From: Erysipelotrichaceae bacterium
GTDB lineage: Bacteria; Bacillota_I; Bacilli_A; Erysipelotrichales; Erysipelotrichaceae
NCBI GenBank assembly: GCA_024684175.1
Contig: JAIKXJ010000008.1
Span: forward strand, 84,599 to 148,598
Direction of reading: 5' to 3'
DNA: 64,000 nucleotides
Notes under the pieces: generated by a model
Database searches by the model: none
Seen by the model: the letters and a program-made list of their open reading frames with translations, nothing else
What the model was told of the DNA's origin: nothing
Made by a program: the position numbers and the translations under genes
Shown: one piece after another, positions 25,440 to 34,989 of the stretch
Layout of the letters: every line of letters starts with the position of its first letter
How positions within the stretch are numbered: position 1 is the first letter of the stretch

Positions 25440-26219
25440 TCAGTACAGTCTGCTTTCTTCGATATCCAGTCTGCGGAAGAACATGAAGGCATACTGGACG
25501 GCTTTGTCCCAGTACGGCCATTCGTGATCGCCCGGACCCTCTTTATATAGGTGATCATAACCCATTTCCTTTAATTCTTTTGAAAAGCGGCGATTGTCTT
25601 CCAGAAGGAAGTCCTCCGTTCCGCACTGTAAGATCAGCCGCGGACGCTCTTCTTTCTCAACGAGCCCGTTTGCCAGAGCCTTGAGGCTCACATCATCCTG
25701 CAACAGATCGAGCTCGGAGATCTCCATCTCTTCAAATGTTCCTTTTTCTATCTGCGTCTTGAAACTCTCATAATCCACGACACCGCTCAGCGATGCGGCA
25801 GCCGCAAAGCGTTCCGGCTTTGACAGCGCGATCTTCAAGGCGCCGTAGCCGCCCATGCTTTCACCGGCGATGAAAGTATCGTTCTTATCTGTACTTATCT
25901 TAAACCATTTACCGACGATGGCGGGCAGTTCATCGGATACAAAATCGAAATAACGGATGCCTTGCTTGGTGTTGCAGTAAAAACTCCGCCCGACGCCCGG
26001 CATGATGATCGCGAAATTGTACTTCTTGGCGTAATATTCGATCTTTGAGAAACGCGTCCACTCATCTTCATTTCCGCCCAGACCGTGAAGAAGATAGAGG
26101 ACTTTCGGCTCGTCTTCGTATAAAGGATCGACGTCGTTGGAACGATCGGGAAAAAGGATGTTGAGCGTGACGTTGCGCTTCAGACAGGAAGAATAGATGT
26201 TTCCTTTGAAATGACCCAT
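25440..26219 (-). CDS. Esterase-D-like alpha/beta hydrolase within the frl operon
   Basis: A 259-residue cytoplasmic hydrolase. The oxyanion segment LLHGLGGNEDEW is at residues 44-55. The nucleophile elbow GESMGGYG has Ser121; a late Asp lies near 201 (CGTEDFL) and His232 (GDHEWPYW) completes the triad. The fold is of the tributyrin esterase/S-formylglutathione hydrolase group. It is 1 bp from frlD and 13 bp from frlB, so it is an integral operon member. Known frl operons that I recall have no esterase; here it might deacylate an imported Amadori compound. No signal peptide is seen. Confidence 0.85.
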   Translation of the reverse strand: MGHFKGNIYSSCLKRNVTLNILFPDRSNDVDPLYEDEPKVLYLLHGLGGNEDEWTRFSKIEYYAKKYNFAIIMPGVGRSFYCNTKQGIRYFDFVSDELPAIVGKWFKISTDKNDTFIAGESMGGYGALKIALSKPERFAAAASLSGVVDYESFKTQIEKGTFEEMEISELDLLQDDVSLKALANGLVEKEERPRLILQCGTEDFLLEDNRRFSKELKEMGYDHLYKEGPGDHEWPYWDKAVQYAFMFFRRLDIEESRLY

Positions 26220-26220
26220 C

Positions 26221-27015
26221 TTACCACGCTCCGAAATACTTCAAGGTCTCGGTCGCCGTCATCGCACCCTTGTGCATGCATTCTTCGATGCTGAGACCTT
26301 CAACGATCCCGCAGAGGAAACCGGCGATGTAGGAATCTCCGGCACCCATCGAATCGACGACGTTATCGCATTCCACGATCCCGTAAGGATGATACTTCTC
26401 TCCGTCATAACAAAGACTTCCCGCCGTCCCCAGCATCGCGATGACGAGCTTCGGTCCTTTGTCGTGATATTCCTTCATCTGTTTCCTCAAGCCTTCGCTG
26501 TCTCCCTCATCGCTGGAGAAGAAGAGGTAGTCGGTGTAAGGCATCGCCGTCTGCGCTTCCTTGTCTTCCGGACGCGTCGCGCAGTCGAACGCCGTCGTCA
26601 TGCCGCGTTCCTTCAGGTCTTTGTACTGGCCTTCCACCTTGCCCCAGAGGTCGCAGACGACCACATCGTGTTCACAGATGAAATCCAGGTCCTCGTCCGA
26701 CAGGACATAATCGGCCAGAACGCCTTCGTCATAATCTCCGAAGACCCGCTCGCCGTCGATCAGTTCGACCTGCGTGACCGCGGTGCTCCCCTGTTTGATA
26801 TGCATATGGGAGACATCGACGCCTTTGGCCTTGACGGCATCGTACATGATCTTGCCGAATCCGTCCGTTCCGATCGGACCGATGTAGGAAGCCTGTCCTC
26901 CCAGTCTTACGGTATAAACGGCCATGTTGACCGGACCGCCACCGGGATACGAGGTCCCGCCGTTGAGATTGTTGTAATGATCGATACAGTTGCTTCCGAC
27001 TGCTGCCAGTTTCAT
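26221..27015 (-). CDS. frlD: Fructoselysine 6-kinase (FrlD-type)
   Basis: A 264-residue PfkB-family kinase that follows E. coli FrlD nearly throughout: the N-terminus AAVGSNCIDHY, GGPVNMAVYTVRLGG near 26-40, GVDVSHMHIKQGSTAVTQVEL near 65-85, RVFGDYDEGVLADYVLS, and DSMGAGDSYIAGFLCG (GAGD at 224-227). It phosphorylates fructoselysine to fructoselysine 6-phosphate, the substrate of FrlB. It is the first catabolic gene after the permease, 174 bp downstream of it across a long stem-loop. Confidence 0.9.
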   Translation of the reverse strand: MKLAAVGSNCIDHYNNLNGGTSYPGGGPVNMAVYTVRLGGQASYIGPIGTDGFGKIMYDAVKAKGVDVSHMHIKQGSTAVTQVELIDGERVFGDYDEGVLADYVLSDEDLDFICEHDVVVCDLWGKVEGQYKDLKERGMTTAFDCATRPEDKEAQTAMPYTDYLFFSSDEGDSEGLRKQMKEYHDKGPKLVIAMLGTAGSLCYDGEKYHPYGIVECDNVVDSMGAGDSYIAGFLCGIVEGLSIEECMHKGAMTATETLKYFGAW

Positions 27016-27126
27016 ATCCTTACCTCGTGATGTTTGTTTTATTGTATATCCGTTTTTTTCAGATACGGGCGATCTCTCGCCGATATTTGAAAAAGAAGAT
27101 CGATTTTAGAGAAGGGAAGATCTGCC

Positions 27127-27159
27127 GATGCAGGACTTTCATTACGAAAGTCCTGCATC
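27127..27159 (-). promoter_or_regulatory. Long intercistronic stem-loop between frlA and frlD
   Basis: GATGCAGGACTTTC and GAAAGTCCTGCATC form a perfect 14-bp stem with a 5-base loop. No T run follows on the minus strand, so it does not look like a normal terminator for frlA. It may be an mRNA processing or stabilising element that sets the permease-to-enzyme ratio; TTGATTATT follows on the plus strand. Confidence 0.6.
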
Positions 27160-27188
27160 TTGATTATTCGATGATTCTTTGACCGGTA

Positions 27189-28538
<1,350 letters not shown>

Positions 28539-28625
28539 TTAACCCCTCCTATATGTGATTGTTGGATCATGCAGGAAAATCACATCTGCCCCATTTCCCC
28601 GCAATCTTCCCTGCTCTTTAATTTC

Positions 28626-28654
28626 ATCATAGTACGTTATCCGATAATATGCAA
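28626..28654 (-). promoter_or_regulatory. Promoter of the frlA operon with internal palindrome
   Basis: On the minus strand the -35 box TTGCAT (28649-28654) and -10 box TATGAT (28626-28631) are 17 bp apart. The spacer contains the odd palindrome TTATCCGATAA (28637-28647), a possible regulator site. Confidence 0.65.
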
Positions 28655-28722
28655 GTTTATTATTTTTCAAACAAAATATGTACTTAAAATAACAGCTCTG
28701 TATATTCAAACTATATGTATTG

Positions 28723-28749
28723 TGATACGAAAAGGGCTGTTTTGTATCA
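28723..28749. promoter_or_regulatory. Inverted repeat, candidate GntR operator in the divergent frl region
   Basis: TGATACGAAA and TTTTGTATCA are 10-bp inverted arms (one mismatch) around a 7-bp centre. The 323-bp AT-rich gap between frlA and the plus-strand amidohydrolase gene holds no gene; besides this repeat it holds the frlA promoter and a second, shorter inverted repeat at 28802-28817. The size and TGATA half-sites suit a GntR/UTRA dimer. Confidence 0.55.
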
Positions 28750-28795
28750 AAAATCGGTGATTTGTTTCTATATTATTGAATAAACCTGTTACATC

Positions 28796-28823
28796 TTGAT
28801 TGATATCGAAACATATCTATGGT
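28796..28823 (+). promoter_or_regulatory. Candidate promoter of the amidohydrolase-FGGY operon with inverted repeat
   Basis: TTGATT (28796-28801) and TATGGT (28818-28823) are 16 bp apart. The spacer is the inverted repeat GATAT-CGAAAC-ATATC (28802-28817), which shares TGATA and CGAAA with the larger repeat upstream. A bound regulator would cover the promoter. The -10 box is weak. Confidence 0.4.
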
Positions 28824-28861
28824 ACTTTTAACTTGTCTTATATACATAAGGAGTAAACAAT

Positions 28862-30400
28862 ATGAAGGAAAAGACAGATCTCATCTTAAAGGCAGATCAT
28901 ATCTTTACAGCGGAATCCGACGCACCGTTTTCCGGCTACGTCGCCGTGTCCGGTGATCGCATCACCGCAGTCGGGGAAGGGGAAATTCCCGAAGAATTCC
29001 TACAAAACGAGGTCCGCTGTATCGACCTCGGGAACAGGACCCTGTGTCCGGGCTTCACCGATGTCCATTGTTTCTTTTCCGGCTATGTCATGCGCTTCGT
29101 CGGGGCCGACTTGAGTGAATGCATCAGCGACCATCAGGCAAGGAACGTCCTTAAAGACTATGCCGTGACCAAAACACAGGGACCGCTGCTCGGCCACGGC
29201 TTGCGCGTCCGCATTGCCCAAAGCGACCTCGATGCGGACTTTCCGGACCGTTGCGTCATCGCCTTCATGGAAGGCTGCGAGACCTGCTGCATGAATACAA
29301 AAGCGATCGAAGAATTCGGCTTCACGCCCGACCGCTGCTATCCGGAAGCCTATGTCGGACTCTTTCCTTATGTCCTGGGCGACAAAGACTTCATCAAGCC
29401 GCAGTTCATCGACTATATGAAGATGATGAACTCCCGCGGCATCACCTCGATCAAGGAGATGGGTTTCGATGACTACTATGGCTTTACCGATATCCTGGAC
29501 GAACTGCGGAAAAACGACGGGCTCACTCTGCGCGTCAGTTTCATGTCGCAGCCCGTCGCCAGAGACATCGACTTTGCCTATGGGGAAGCGATGCGTGAGA
29601 AGTTTCAGGGAGACAAAGTCAGCTTTTCCGGCTACAATCAGATGACCGACGGCTCGGTCTCCGAATACAACGCCGAACTCAAGGAACTTTATAACGGCAA
29701 AGACTTCACCTGTGCCATGACGATCGACTGGGACAAGCTCTGCAAAGATGCCGTCGAAGCCGACAAACGAGGTTTCCGCTTCTCTTTACATGCCCAAGGC
29801 GACGGAGCGATCGGAAAAACTCTGGACATCTTTGAAAAATGCCAGAGAGACGAAAACGGGAAAGTCGTTCACCGTCAGGCGATCACCGACCTGGAATTCT
29901 CCGATCCGGAAGATCTCGAACGGATGGGAAGGCTCGGCGTCACTGCCGAGATCTACCCGCAGATCCAGTCCATCGCCGACCGCGAAAACAAAACGGCGAT
30001 GATCAGGGAAAAGATCGGTGAGAAACGCGGACGCTTCTACTGGAACCGGCGCAAGATGGCCGACAGCGGCGTTACGATCAGCTGCGGGACGGACCTGCCT
30101 TTACTGATCGATGACATCCCGGAATCGGTCTATCATGCCGTCGGCGGCTTCTTCCCGGAAGGCGGCGAACCCTTCAACAAAGAAAACATGCTGAAACTTC
30201 CCGAACTGTTGAAAGCCTGGACCTATGGAGGAGCCTATGACCTTGGCAAAGAGGAGATTTCAGGTACACTGAAGGTAGGGAAGAAAGCGGACATCGCCGT
30301 GATCGACGGCGACCTGTTCCATACGCCGATCGACAAAGTCAGAGACCTAAAAGTCTGTCTGACGCTCTGCGACGGCAAGATCGTCTATCAAGGAGAATGA
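28862..30400 (+). CDS. YtcJ-like amidohydrolase-3 family protein with altered metal motif
   Basis: A 512-residue amidohydrolase-superfamily protein: small N-terminal beta domain, GNRTLCPGFTDVHCFF near 56-71, HAQGDGAIGKTLD near 308-320, SCGTDLPLL near 400, and the final GTLKVGKKADIAVID that closes the beta domain. In YtcJ relatives the first motif is D-x-H-x-H; here the second His is replaced (DVHCFF), and the usual HAQ motif is also changed. The metal site, and so the activity, may be altered. The start follows AAGGAG. It is 1 bp from the FGGY kinase and probably feeds it a substrate. Confidence 0.78.
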   Translation: MKEKTDLILKADHIFTAESDAPFSGYVAVSGDRITAVGEGEIPEEFLQNEVRCIDLGNRTLCPGFTDVHCFFSGYVMRFVGADLSECISDHQARNVLKDYAVTKTQGPLLGHGLRVRIAQSDLDADFPDRCVIAFMEGCETCCMNTKAIEEFGFTPDRCYPEAYVGLFPYVLGDKDFIKPQFIDYMKMMNSRGITSIKEMGFDDYYGFTDILDELRKNDGLTLRVSFMSQPVARDIDFAYGEAMREKFQGDKVSFSGYNQMTDGSVSEYNAELKELYNGKDFTCAMTIDWDKLCKDAVEADKRGFRFSLHAQGDGAIGKTLDIFEKCQRDENGKVVHRQAITDLEFSDPEDLERMGRLGVTAEIYPQIQSIADRENKTAMIREKIGEKRGRFYWNRRKMADSGVTISCGTDLPLLIDDIPESVYHAVGGFFPEGGEPFNKENMLKLPELLKAWTYGGAYDLGKEEISGTLKVGKKADIAVIDGDLFHTPIDKVRDLKVCLTLCDGKIVYQGE

Positions 30401-30401
30401 T

Positions 30402-31940
30402 ATGAAAAAAGCCTACTTTATGGGTATCGATACCGGTACCAATTCCAGTAAAGGCGTACTGATCGATGACGAAGGAAGGATCATCGCCCAATATTCCACG
30501 ACCCACGCCATGACCAATCCCGCACCGGGACACTTTGAACACGATGCGGAAAAAGACTGGTGGGGCGACTTCTGCATCATCTCCAAAAAGCTGATCGAGA
30601 TCTCCGCTGTCGATCCGCAGGACATCAAAGCCCTGGGGACTTCCGCCCTGGGTGCCGACTGCCTGCCGGTCGATGAAGACTGCAAGCCGTTACGCAAAGC
30701 GATCCTCTACGGCATCGACGCCCGAGCGGTCGACGAGATGAAACAGCTCACGGAAATGTACGGAGAGGAACAGATCCGCAAATGGTACGGACGCCCCCTG
30801 TGCTCCAGCGACGTCATGCCGAAGATCCTCTGGATCAAAAACAAGGAACCGGAAGTCTATGCGAAAGCCTATAAATTTATCACCGCTTCGACCTATCTCA
30901 CCGCCAAACTGACGGGAAACTATGTCGTCGATAAATTCCTGGGTCTGGCAAGCTTCAATCCGCTCTACGGTCCGGATCACAAGCCGGTCGAAGAATACTG
31001 CAAGCCGATCTGCCGCCCCGATCAGCTCGCCGAGATCCACGAAGCCACCGACATCGTCGGCTACGTCACGGAAAAAGCCTCGAAAGAGACCGGTCTGGCC
31101 AAGGGCACACCGGTATTGACCGGGACCGATGATTCCGGTGCCGAAGCGATCAGCGTCGGCGTCGTCTCACCGGGCAAGATGATGGTGCAGCTGGGCTCTT
31201 CGGTCTACATGATCCTGGGGACCGAAAAACTCATCGATGACGAACGCCTGTGGCGGGAAGAATTCATCGTTCCGGGACTTTGCGATATCTCCGCCGGCAC
31301 CAACACCGCCGGTTCTTTGACCAAGTGGTATCGTGACACGCTCTTCCCCGATGCCTTGAAGACCGAAAAAGAGACCGGCAGGGATGCCTACATCGAAATG
31401 ATGAACGGCGTCGATGCCATCCCGCCCGGAAGCGACGGTCTCATCACGCTGCCGTATTTCGCCGGGGAACGTACGCCGATCAACGACCCGCAGGCCAAAG
31501 GCATCCTCTTCGGTCTGACACTTGCCCATACCCGGGCTCACATGTACCGCAGCGCCCTGGAAGGTGTCGCCTATTCCATCAACCAGCAGCTGAAACTGAT
31601 GAAAGCCCACAACATCCCGATCGATCAGATCTTCGTGACCGGCGGCGGGACTTTGAATGAGGTATGGATGCAGATCATTGCCGACGTCTTAGGCATGGAG
31701 ATCTCTTCGCCGGCCGTGACCATCGGCGCCAGCTTCGGCGATGCCCTGATGGCCGCATCGGCAGTCTCCTATCCGGGTTTTGAGACTTACGACAGTCTGC
31801 TCAAATTCATCAAACCGGGAAAGACCTACGTGCCTGATATGGAGAAACATTGCATCTATGAGCGCTGCCAGGCGATCTACGACGCCTTGTACGAGTCGAC
31901 CAAAGACCTCATGCATGAGGTCGACGACATCCTCAGCTGA
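30402..31940 (+). CDS. FGGY-family carbohydrate kinase (xylulokinase-like)
   Basis: A 512-residue sugar kinase of the FGGY family. The N-terminal phosphate loop is FMGIDTGTNSSKGVLID (residues 6-22). GTDDSGAEAISVG near 245 and the family signature GTLNEVWMQIIADVLG near 415 are present, with LPYFAGERTPINDP near 350 as in xylulokinases. It phosphorylates a ketose or polyol; no sugar can be named. It follows the amidohydrolase by 1 bp and is ended by two tandem hairpins. Confidence 0.85.
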   Translation: MKKAYFMGIDTGTNSSKGVLIDDEGRIIAQYSTTHAMTNPAPGHFEHDAEKDWWGDFCIISKKLIEISAVDPQDIKALGTSALGADCLPVDEDCKPLRKAILYGIDARAVDEMKQLTEMYGEEQIRKWYGRPLCSSDVMPKILWIKNKEPEVYAKAYKFITASTYLTAKLTGNYVVDKFLGLASFNPLYGPDHKPVEEYCKPICRPDQLAEIHEATDIVGYVTEKASKETGLAKGTPVLTGTDDSGAEAISVGVVSPGKMMVQLGSSVYMILGTEKLIDDERLWREEFIVPGLCDISAGTNTAGSLTKWYRDTLFPDALKTEKETGRDAYIEMMNGVDAIPPGSDGLITLPYFAGERTPINDPQAKGILFGLTLAHTRAHMYRSALEGVAYSINQQLKLMKAHNIPIDQIFVTGGGTLNEVWMQIIADVLGMEISSPAVTIGASFGDALMAASAVSYPGFETYDSLLKFIKPGKTYVPDMEKHCIYERCQAIYDALYESTKDLMHEVDDILS

Positions 31941-31943
31941 TAA

Positions 31944-31972
31944 AAAACGGCCTGACACTGTCAGGTCGTTTT
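31944..31972. terminator. First of two tandem terminators after the FGGY kinase
   Basis: AAAACG-G-CCTGAC and GTCAGG-T-CGTTTT form a 13-bp stem with one mismatch and loop ACT. T-rich flanks on both strands make it bidirectional. Confidence 0.7.
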
Positions 31973-31982
31973 CATTCTTATC

Positions 31983-32006
31983 AACGGATCGCAAGATCCG
32001 TTTTTC
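31983..32006 (+). terminator. Second of two tandem terminators after the FGGY kinase
   Basis: AACGGATC-GCAA-GATCCGTT followed by TTTC on the plus strand. It ends at the stop codon of the convergent aldolase gene. Confidence 0.7.
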
Positions 32007-32650
32007 TATGGCTGGCCATAATAGCCCCGCGGGGCATCTTCCGCATCCGCTTCTTCCCGGCTGAGCACGGCGATCTCTCTTCCAGTGGCTAAGGCTTGTA
32101 AGTAAACATCACAGCTTTCTTCCAGATAGACTGCTGCACACAAAGCCTGGTCCAGGTCTTTTCCGTACGCCATGACGCCATGATTCTTCAAGATCACACA
32201 CAAGGCTTTGCCGGCATATTCCACTGTCTCTATGCCCATGCCTTCATCCGAAGAGATGGTGAACGGTGCGACCTTCACTTCGTCTTTCACCTCATCGATC
32301 AATGTCGTCGAGATCAAAGGTAGCTTATCTGCCACCAGAGACAAGGCGACGGCTTTGGGCTGGTGGGTGTGGATGACCGCTTTGACGTCCATATGATCCA
32401 GGATATAGAGGATCGCCTTGAGATCGGACGTCGGCCGCCGTGTTCCTTCGACGATATTACCTTCAAGATCCGTGATGACGATATCTTCCGGCTTCATCGT
32501 CTCATACGCCATCGCGGTCGGCGTGACCAAGACAAGATCATCGACCCGCAAAGAGACGTTTCCTCCCGACATGCGGATGAGACCGTACCTTTCCATCGTC
32601 AACGCCGTATCGATCAGTTTCTGACGCAGCTGTTCATGTAACATCTTCAC
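32006..32650 (-). CDS. Class II aldolase / L-ribulose-5-phosphate 4-epimerase family protein
   Basis: A 214-residue zinc enzyme. SGGNVSLR near 29-36, GTRRPTSDLKAILYILDHM near 68-86, AVIHTHQPKAVAL near 90-102 (His-x-His zinc ligands) and LKNHGVMAYG near 152-161 (third His) are visible. The acidic residue after RPTS is Asp, as in AraD-type 4-epimerases (Asp76), where fuculose-phosphate aldolases have Glu (Glu73); this slightly favours a pentulose-phosphate 4-epimerase. The operon partners, a LyxK-like kinase and a 3-epimerase, agree. Its ATG overlaps the preceding stop (ATGA). Confidence 0.82.
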   Translation of the reverse strand: MKMLHEQLRQKLIDTALTMERYGLIRMSGGNVSLRVDDLVLVTPTAMAYETMKPEDIVITDLEGNIVEGTRRPTSDLKAILYILDHMDVKAVIHTHQPKAVALSLVADKLPLISTTLIDEVKDEVKVAPFTISSDEGMGIETVEYAGKALCVILKNHGVMAYGKDLDQALCAAVYLEESCDVYLQALATGREIAVLSREEADAEDAPRGYYGQP

Positions 32651-33318
32651 ACCTCCCTGCTGAAATACTTGTTTTCATAGCCTCTTCCCAGTTCGAGGAA
32701 GCGGTCATAAGCTTTCTTGAAATCTTCGGCCTGAAAGACCGCCCGGCCGATCACCGCACCGTCGGCACCGGCCTTGATGATGTCTTCCAGATTGAACTCA
32801 TTGACCCCGCCGTCGATCCAGATCATCAGATCTCTTCCGAAAAGCCTTCTTGCCTCTTCGATCTTTTTCAGGACCGCCTTTCGAAACGGCAGGCCGTCTT
32901 CATCCGCTTCCACCGAAACAAGCAGAAGCAGATCGATCTGATCGGCGTAAGGCTCGATGAACTTGACCGGTGTCTTGAGGTTGAGTGCCAGTCCGGCCTT
33001 CTTTCCCAGATGACGGACCTTGCTTAAAAACAAGCTCGGGTAGGGCAGGACTTCGATGTGAGCGGAGATCATCTCCACCCCGGCCTCAGCCAGATCGTCC
33101 ACATGATCCAGCGGATTCAGGACTTCCAGATGGGCATCCAAAGGGACGTCGGTATACGAGGCGATCTGTCCGGCCAGCCCGCTTCCGAAACTGATCCCCC
33201 GGACGAAGTTTCCGTCATCGATGTCCAGATGGATGTGTTCGAATCCTTTTGCCCGGTCCAGCACACTTTTCAGATCCAGCAGATCCGCCGAATAGATCGA
33301 AGGAGATATCGTAAACAT
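32647..33318 (-). CDS. Ribulose/allulose-phosphate 3-epimerase family protein
   Basis: A 223-residue TIM barrel. The start at 33318 follows CAGGTGAAA; a longer frame overlaps the kinase gene. Landmarks of the Rpe/AlsE family are ISPSIYSADLLDL at 4-16, HIHLDIDDGNFVRGISFG near 27-44, DAHLEVLNP near 61, and IWIDGGVNEFNL near 168 with the catalytic Asp. It epimerises a ketose phosphate at C3. Between an L-xylulose-type kinase and a 4-epimerase-like enzyme, it could take the role that UlaE/SgbU-type enzymes play elsewhere: L-xylulose 5-phosphate to L-ribulose 5-phosphate. Confidence 0.82.
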   Translation of the reverse strand: MFTISPSIYSADLLDLKSVLDRAKGFEHIHLDIDDGNFVRGISFGSGLAGQIASYTDVPLDAHLEVLNPLDHVDDLAEAGVEMISAHIEVLPYPSLFLSKVRHLGKKAGLALNLKTPVKFIEPYADQIDLLLLVSVEADEDGLPFRKAVLKKIEEARRLFGRDLMIWIDGGVNEFNLEDIIKAGADGAVIGRAVFQAEDFKKAYDRFLELGRGYENKYFSREV

Positions 33319-33322
33319 AGTT

Positions 33323-34837
33323 TCACCTGCACTTTCCTGCCAGCAGATCGACCGCCGCGATCGCTGCGATATAATTTTCATATTTCAAACGATAGATCTT
33401 CGCATACTCTTCTCTCGGAAGATAGAGCCTTCCCATATGGACCATCTGCTTCACACCTTCCTTCAGGTCTTTGAACAGCCCGCAGGCGACAGCTGCGCCG
33501 ATCGCCGCACCCTTGGCGCCGATCTGGCTTCCTTCCAGCGTCTGTATCGGCATCCCCAGGGCATCGGCCATCATCTGCGACCAGACTTCCGAGTTGGTGA
33601 TCCCGCCGGAAAGTCTGGCCGACTTGTAGGAACTTAAGGGTCTTTGAAGATTATATACATGACGGACGCCGGAGAAAACGACACCTTCATAGATCGCCCG
33701 GATCAGGGAAGCCGCATTGTCTTCTGCCGACAGATTCAGGAACGCGCCTTTGGCTTGCGCCTCACTTGCGCTGGCAAAGACATACGGGACAAAGATCGCG
33801 CGGCTCTTTTCCGGCGGACATCCTTCGGCCATCCTGTCACAGAGCTCATAGATCTCTTTTTTGGAAAGATCTTCAGCATATGTCCGGATGATCTTTTCGA
33901 TATACCAGTTGAAGTTTCCGGCAGAGGTCGGTGAAGAATCTTCCATCAGATAGTGATCCTTCAGATAAGAGACCGTCGCCGTGTTGGTCCGCCGGTCGTA
34001 ATCCTTCGTTGCATTCTTCGTCAGAAATTCGTTGATCGACCAGGTCCCGGCGATCAGACACAGTTCCTCATCCGAGAGGATCCCGCTGGCCAGCGCATTG
34101 GCATCGATGTCAAAGAGACCTGCACTGACCGGTGTCCCTTCCTTGAGCCCTGTCTGCAAGGCTGCTTCTTTCGTGACGTATCCGGCGATGTCGAAACTGT
34201 CTAAGACCTTCGGCATCTTATCGAAACAGTCTTCGATCCCCAGTATGGCAAACAGCTCTCTGCCGTAGTCTTTTGTATCCTGATCGAACAGGCTCGTCGA
34301 AGAAGCTTCCGTGATCTCGCCGTTGAGCGCTCCGGTCAGCCGATAACGGAGATAGTCTTTCAGTGACAGGATCCAGCGGCAGCGGTCGAGCACATCCGGA
34401 TCGTTGTTTCTGAACCACGGCAGCAGGACTGCCGGCTGGGCAGACCACAGGGTCTGTCTCGTATAAGGAAACAGCCTCCTCTCCGTTCCGTCAGCTTTGA
34501 ATTCCTGCACCAGTTTTCCTGCCCGGTCATCCGTGGAGACGATGGCCGGATAGACCGGCTCGATCCGTTCGTCGACAAGGACCAGCCCGTTGCCATAGGC
34601 AGTGATGCCGATCGCTGCGATGTCAGCCGCATCGACGGAAGATCTTTCGATACAGTCGCGGATCACCTGCACATTGGCCTTCCAGACATCTCCTGCATCG
34701 CGTTCCGTAAAACCCGGTCCCGGTGTTTGGATCGGTACCTGTGCCGCCGAAACGGCGATCTGCTTTCCTTTCACATCAAAAAGAGCGCACTTGATATCGC
34801 TGCCGCCGTTATCGATCCCCAAGAGATATTTACTCAT
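33323..34837 (-). CDS. FGGY-family kinase, LyxK-like (L-xylulose-type kinase)
   Basis: A 504-residue FGGY kinase. GIDNGGSDIKCALFD at 7-21, FTERDAGDVWKANVQVIRD near 43-61, GITAYGNGLVLVDE, TRQTLWSAQPAVLLPW, GTPVSAGLFDIDANALASG and EGVVFSGVRHVYNL near 375 follow E. coli LyxK (L-xylulose/3-keto-gulonate kinase) as I recall it. The signature GGITNSEVWSQMMADALG is present. It heads the operon kinase, 3-epimerase, 4-epimerase-like enzyme, which would convert L-xylulose to D-xylulose 5-phosphate. The exact sugar remains inference. Confidence 0.83.
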   Translation of the reverse strand: MSKYLLGIDNGGSDIKCALFDVKGKQIAVSAAQVPIQTPGPGFTERDAGDVWKANVQVIRDCIERSSVDAADIAAIGITAYGNGLVLVDERIEPVYPAIVSTDDRAGKLVQEFKADGTERRLFPYTRQTLWSAQPAVLLPWFRNNDPDVLDRCRWILSLKDYLRYRLTGALNGEITEASSTSLFDQDTKDYGRELFAILGIEDCFDKMPKVLDSFDIAGYVTKEAALQTGLKEGTPVSAGLFDIDANALASGILSDEELCLIAGTWSINEFLTKNATKDYDRRTNTATVSYLKDHYLMEDSSPTSAGNFNWYIEKIIRTYAEDLSKKEIYELCDRMAEGCPPEKSRAIFVPYVFASASEAQAKGAFLNLSAEDNAASLIRAIYEGVVFSGVRHVYNLQRPLSSYKSARLSGGITNSEVWSQMMADALGMPIQTLEGSQIGAKGAAIGAAVACGLFKDLKEGVKQMVHMGRLYLPREEYAKIYRLKYENYIAAIAAVDLLAGKCR

Positions 34838-34989
34838 CGCCGTGAGCCTCCTTCTTCCTGTCGATGATCCGTAATGTTTACCCGGTTTAAATATATCATC
34901 GTCGCAAGACTCTCCACAACTTAACTTCTTTTCCGGCTTTCTTATCCTTTTGTTTTTTTCCTGTTACCATTGAGATAGAAAGACAAACG

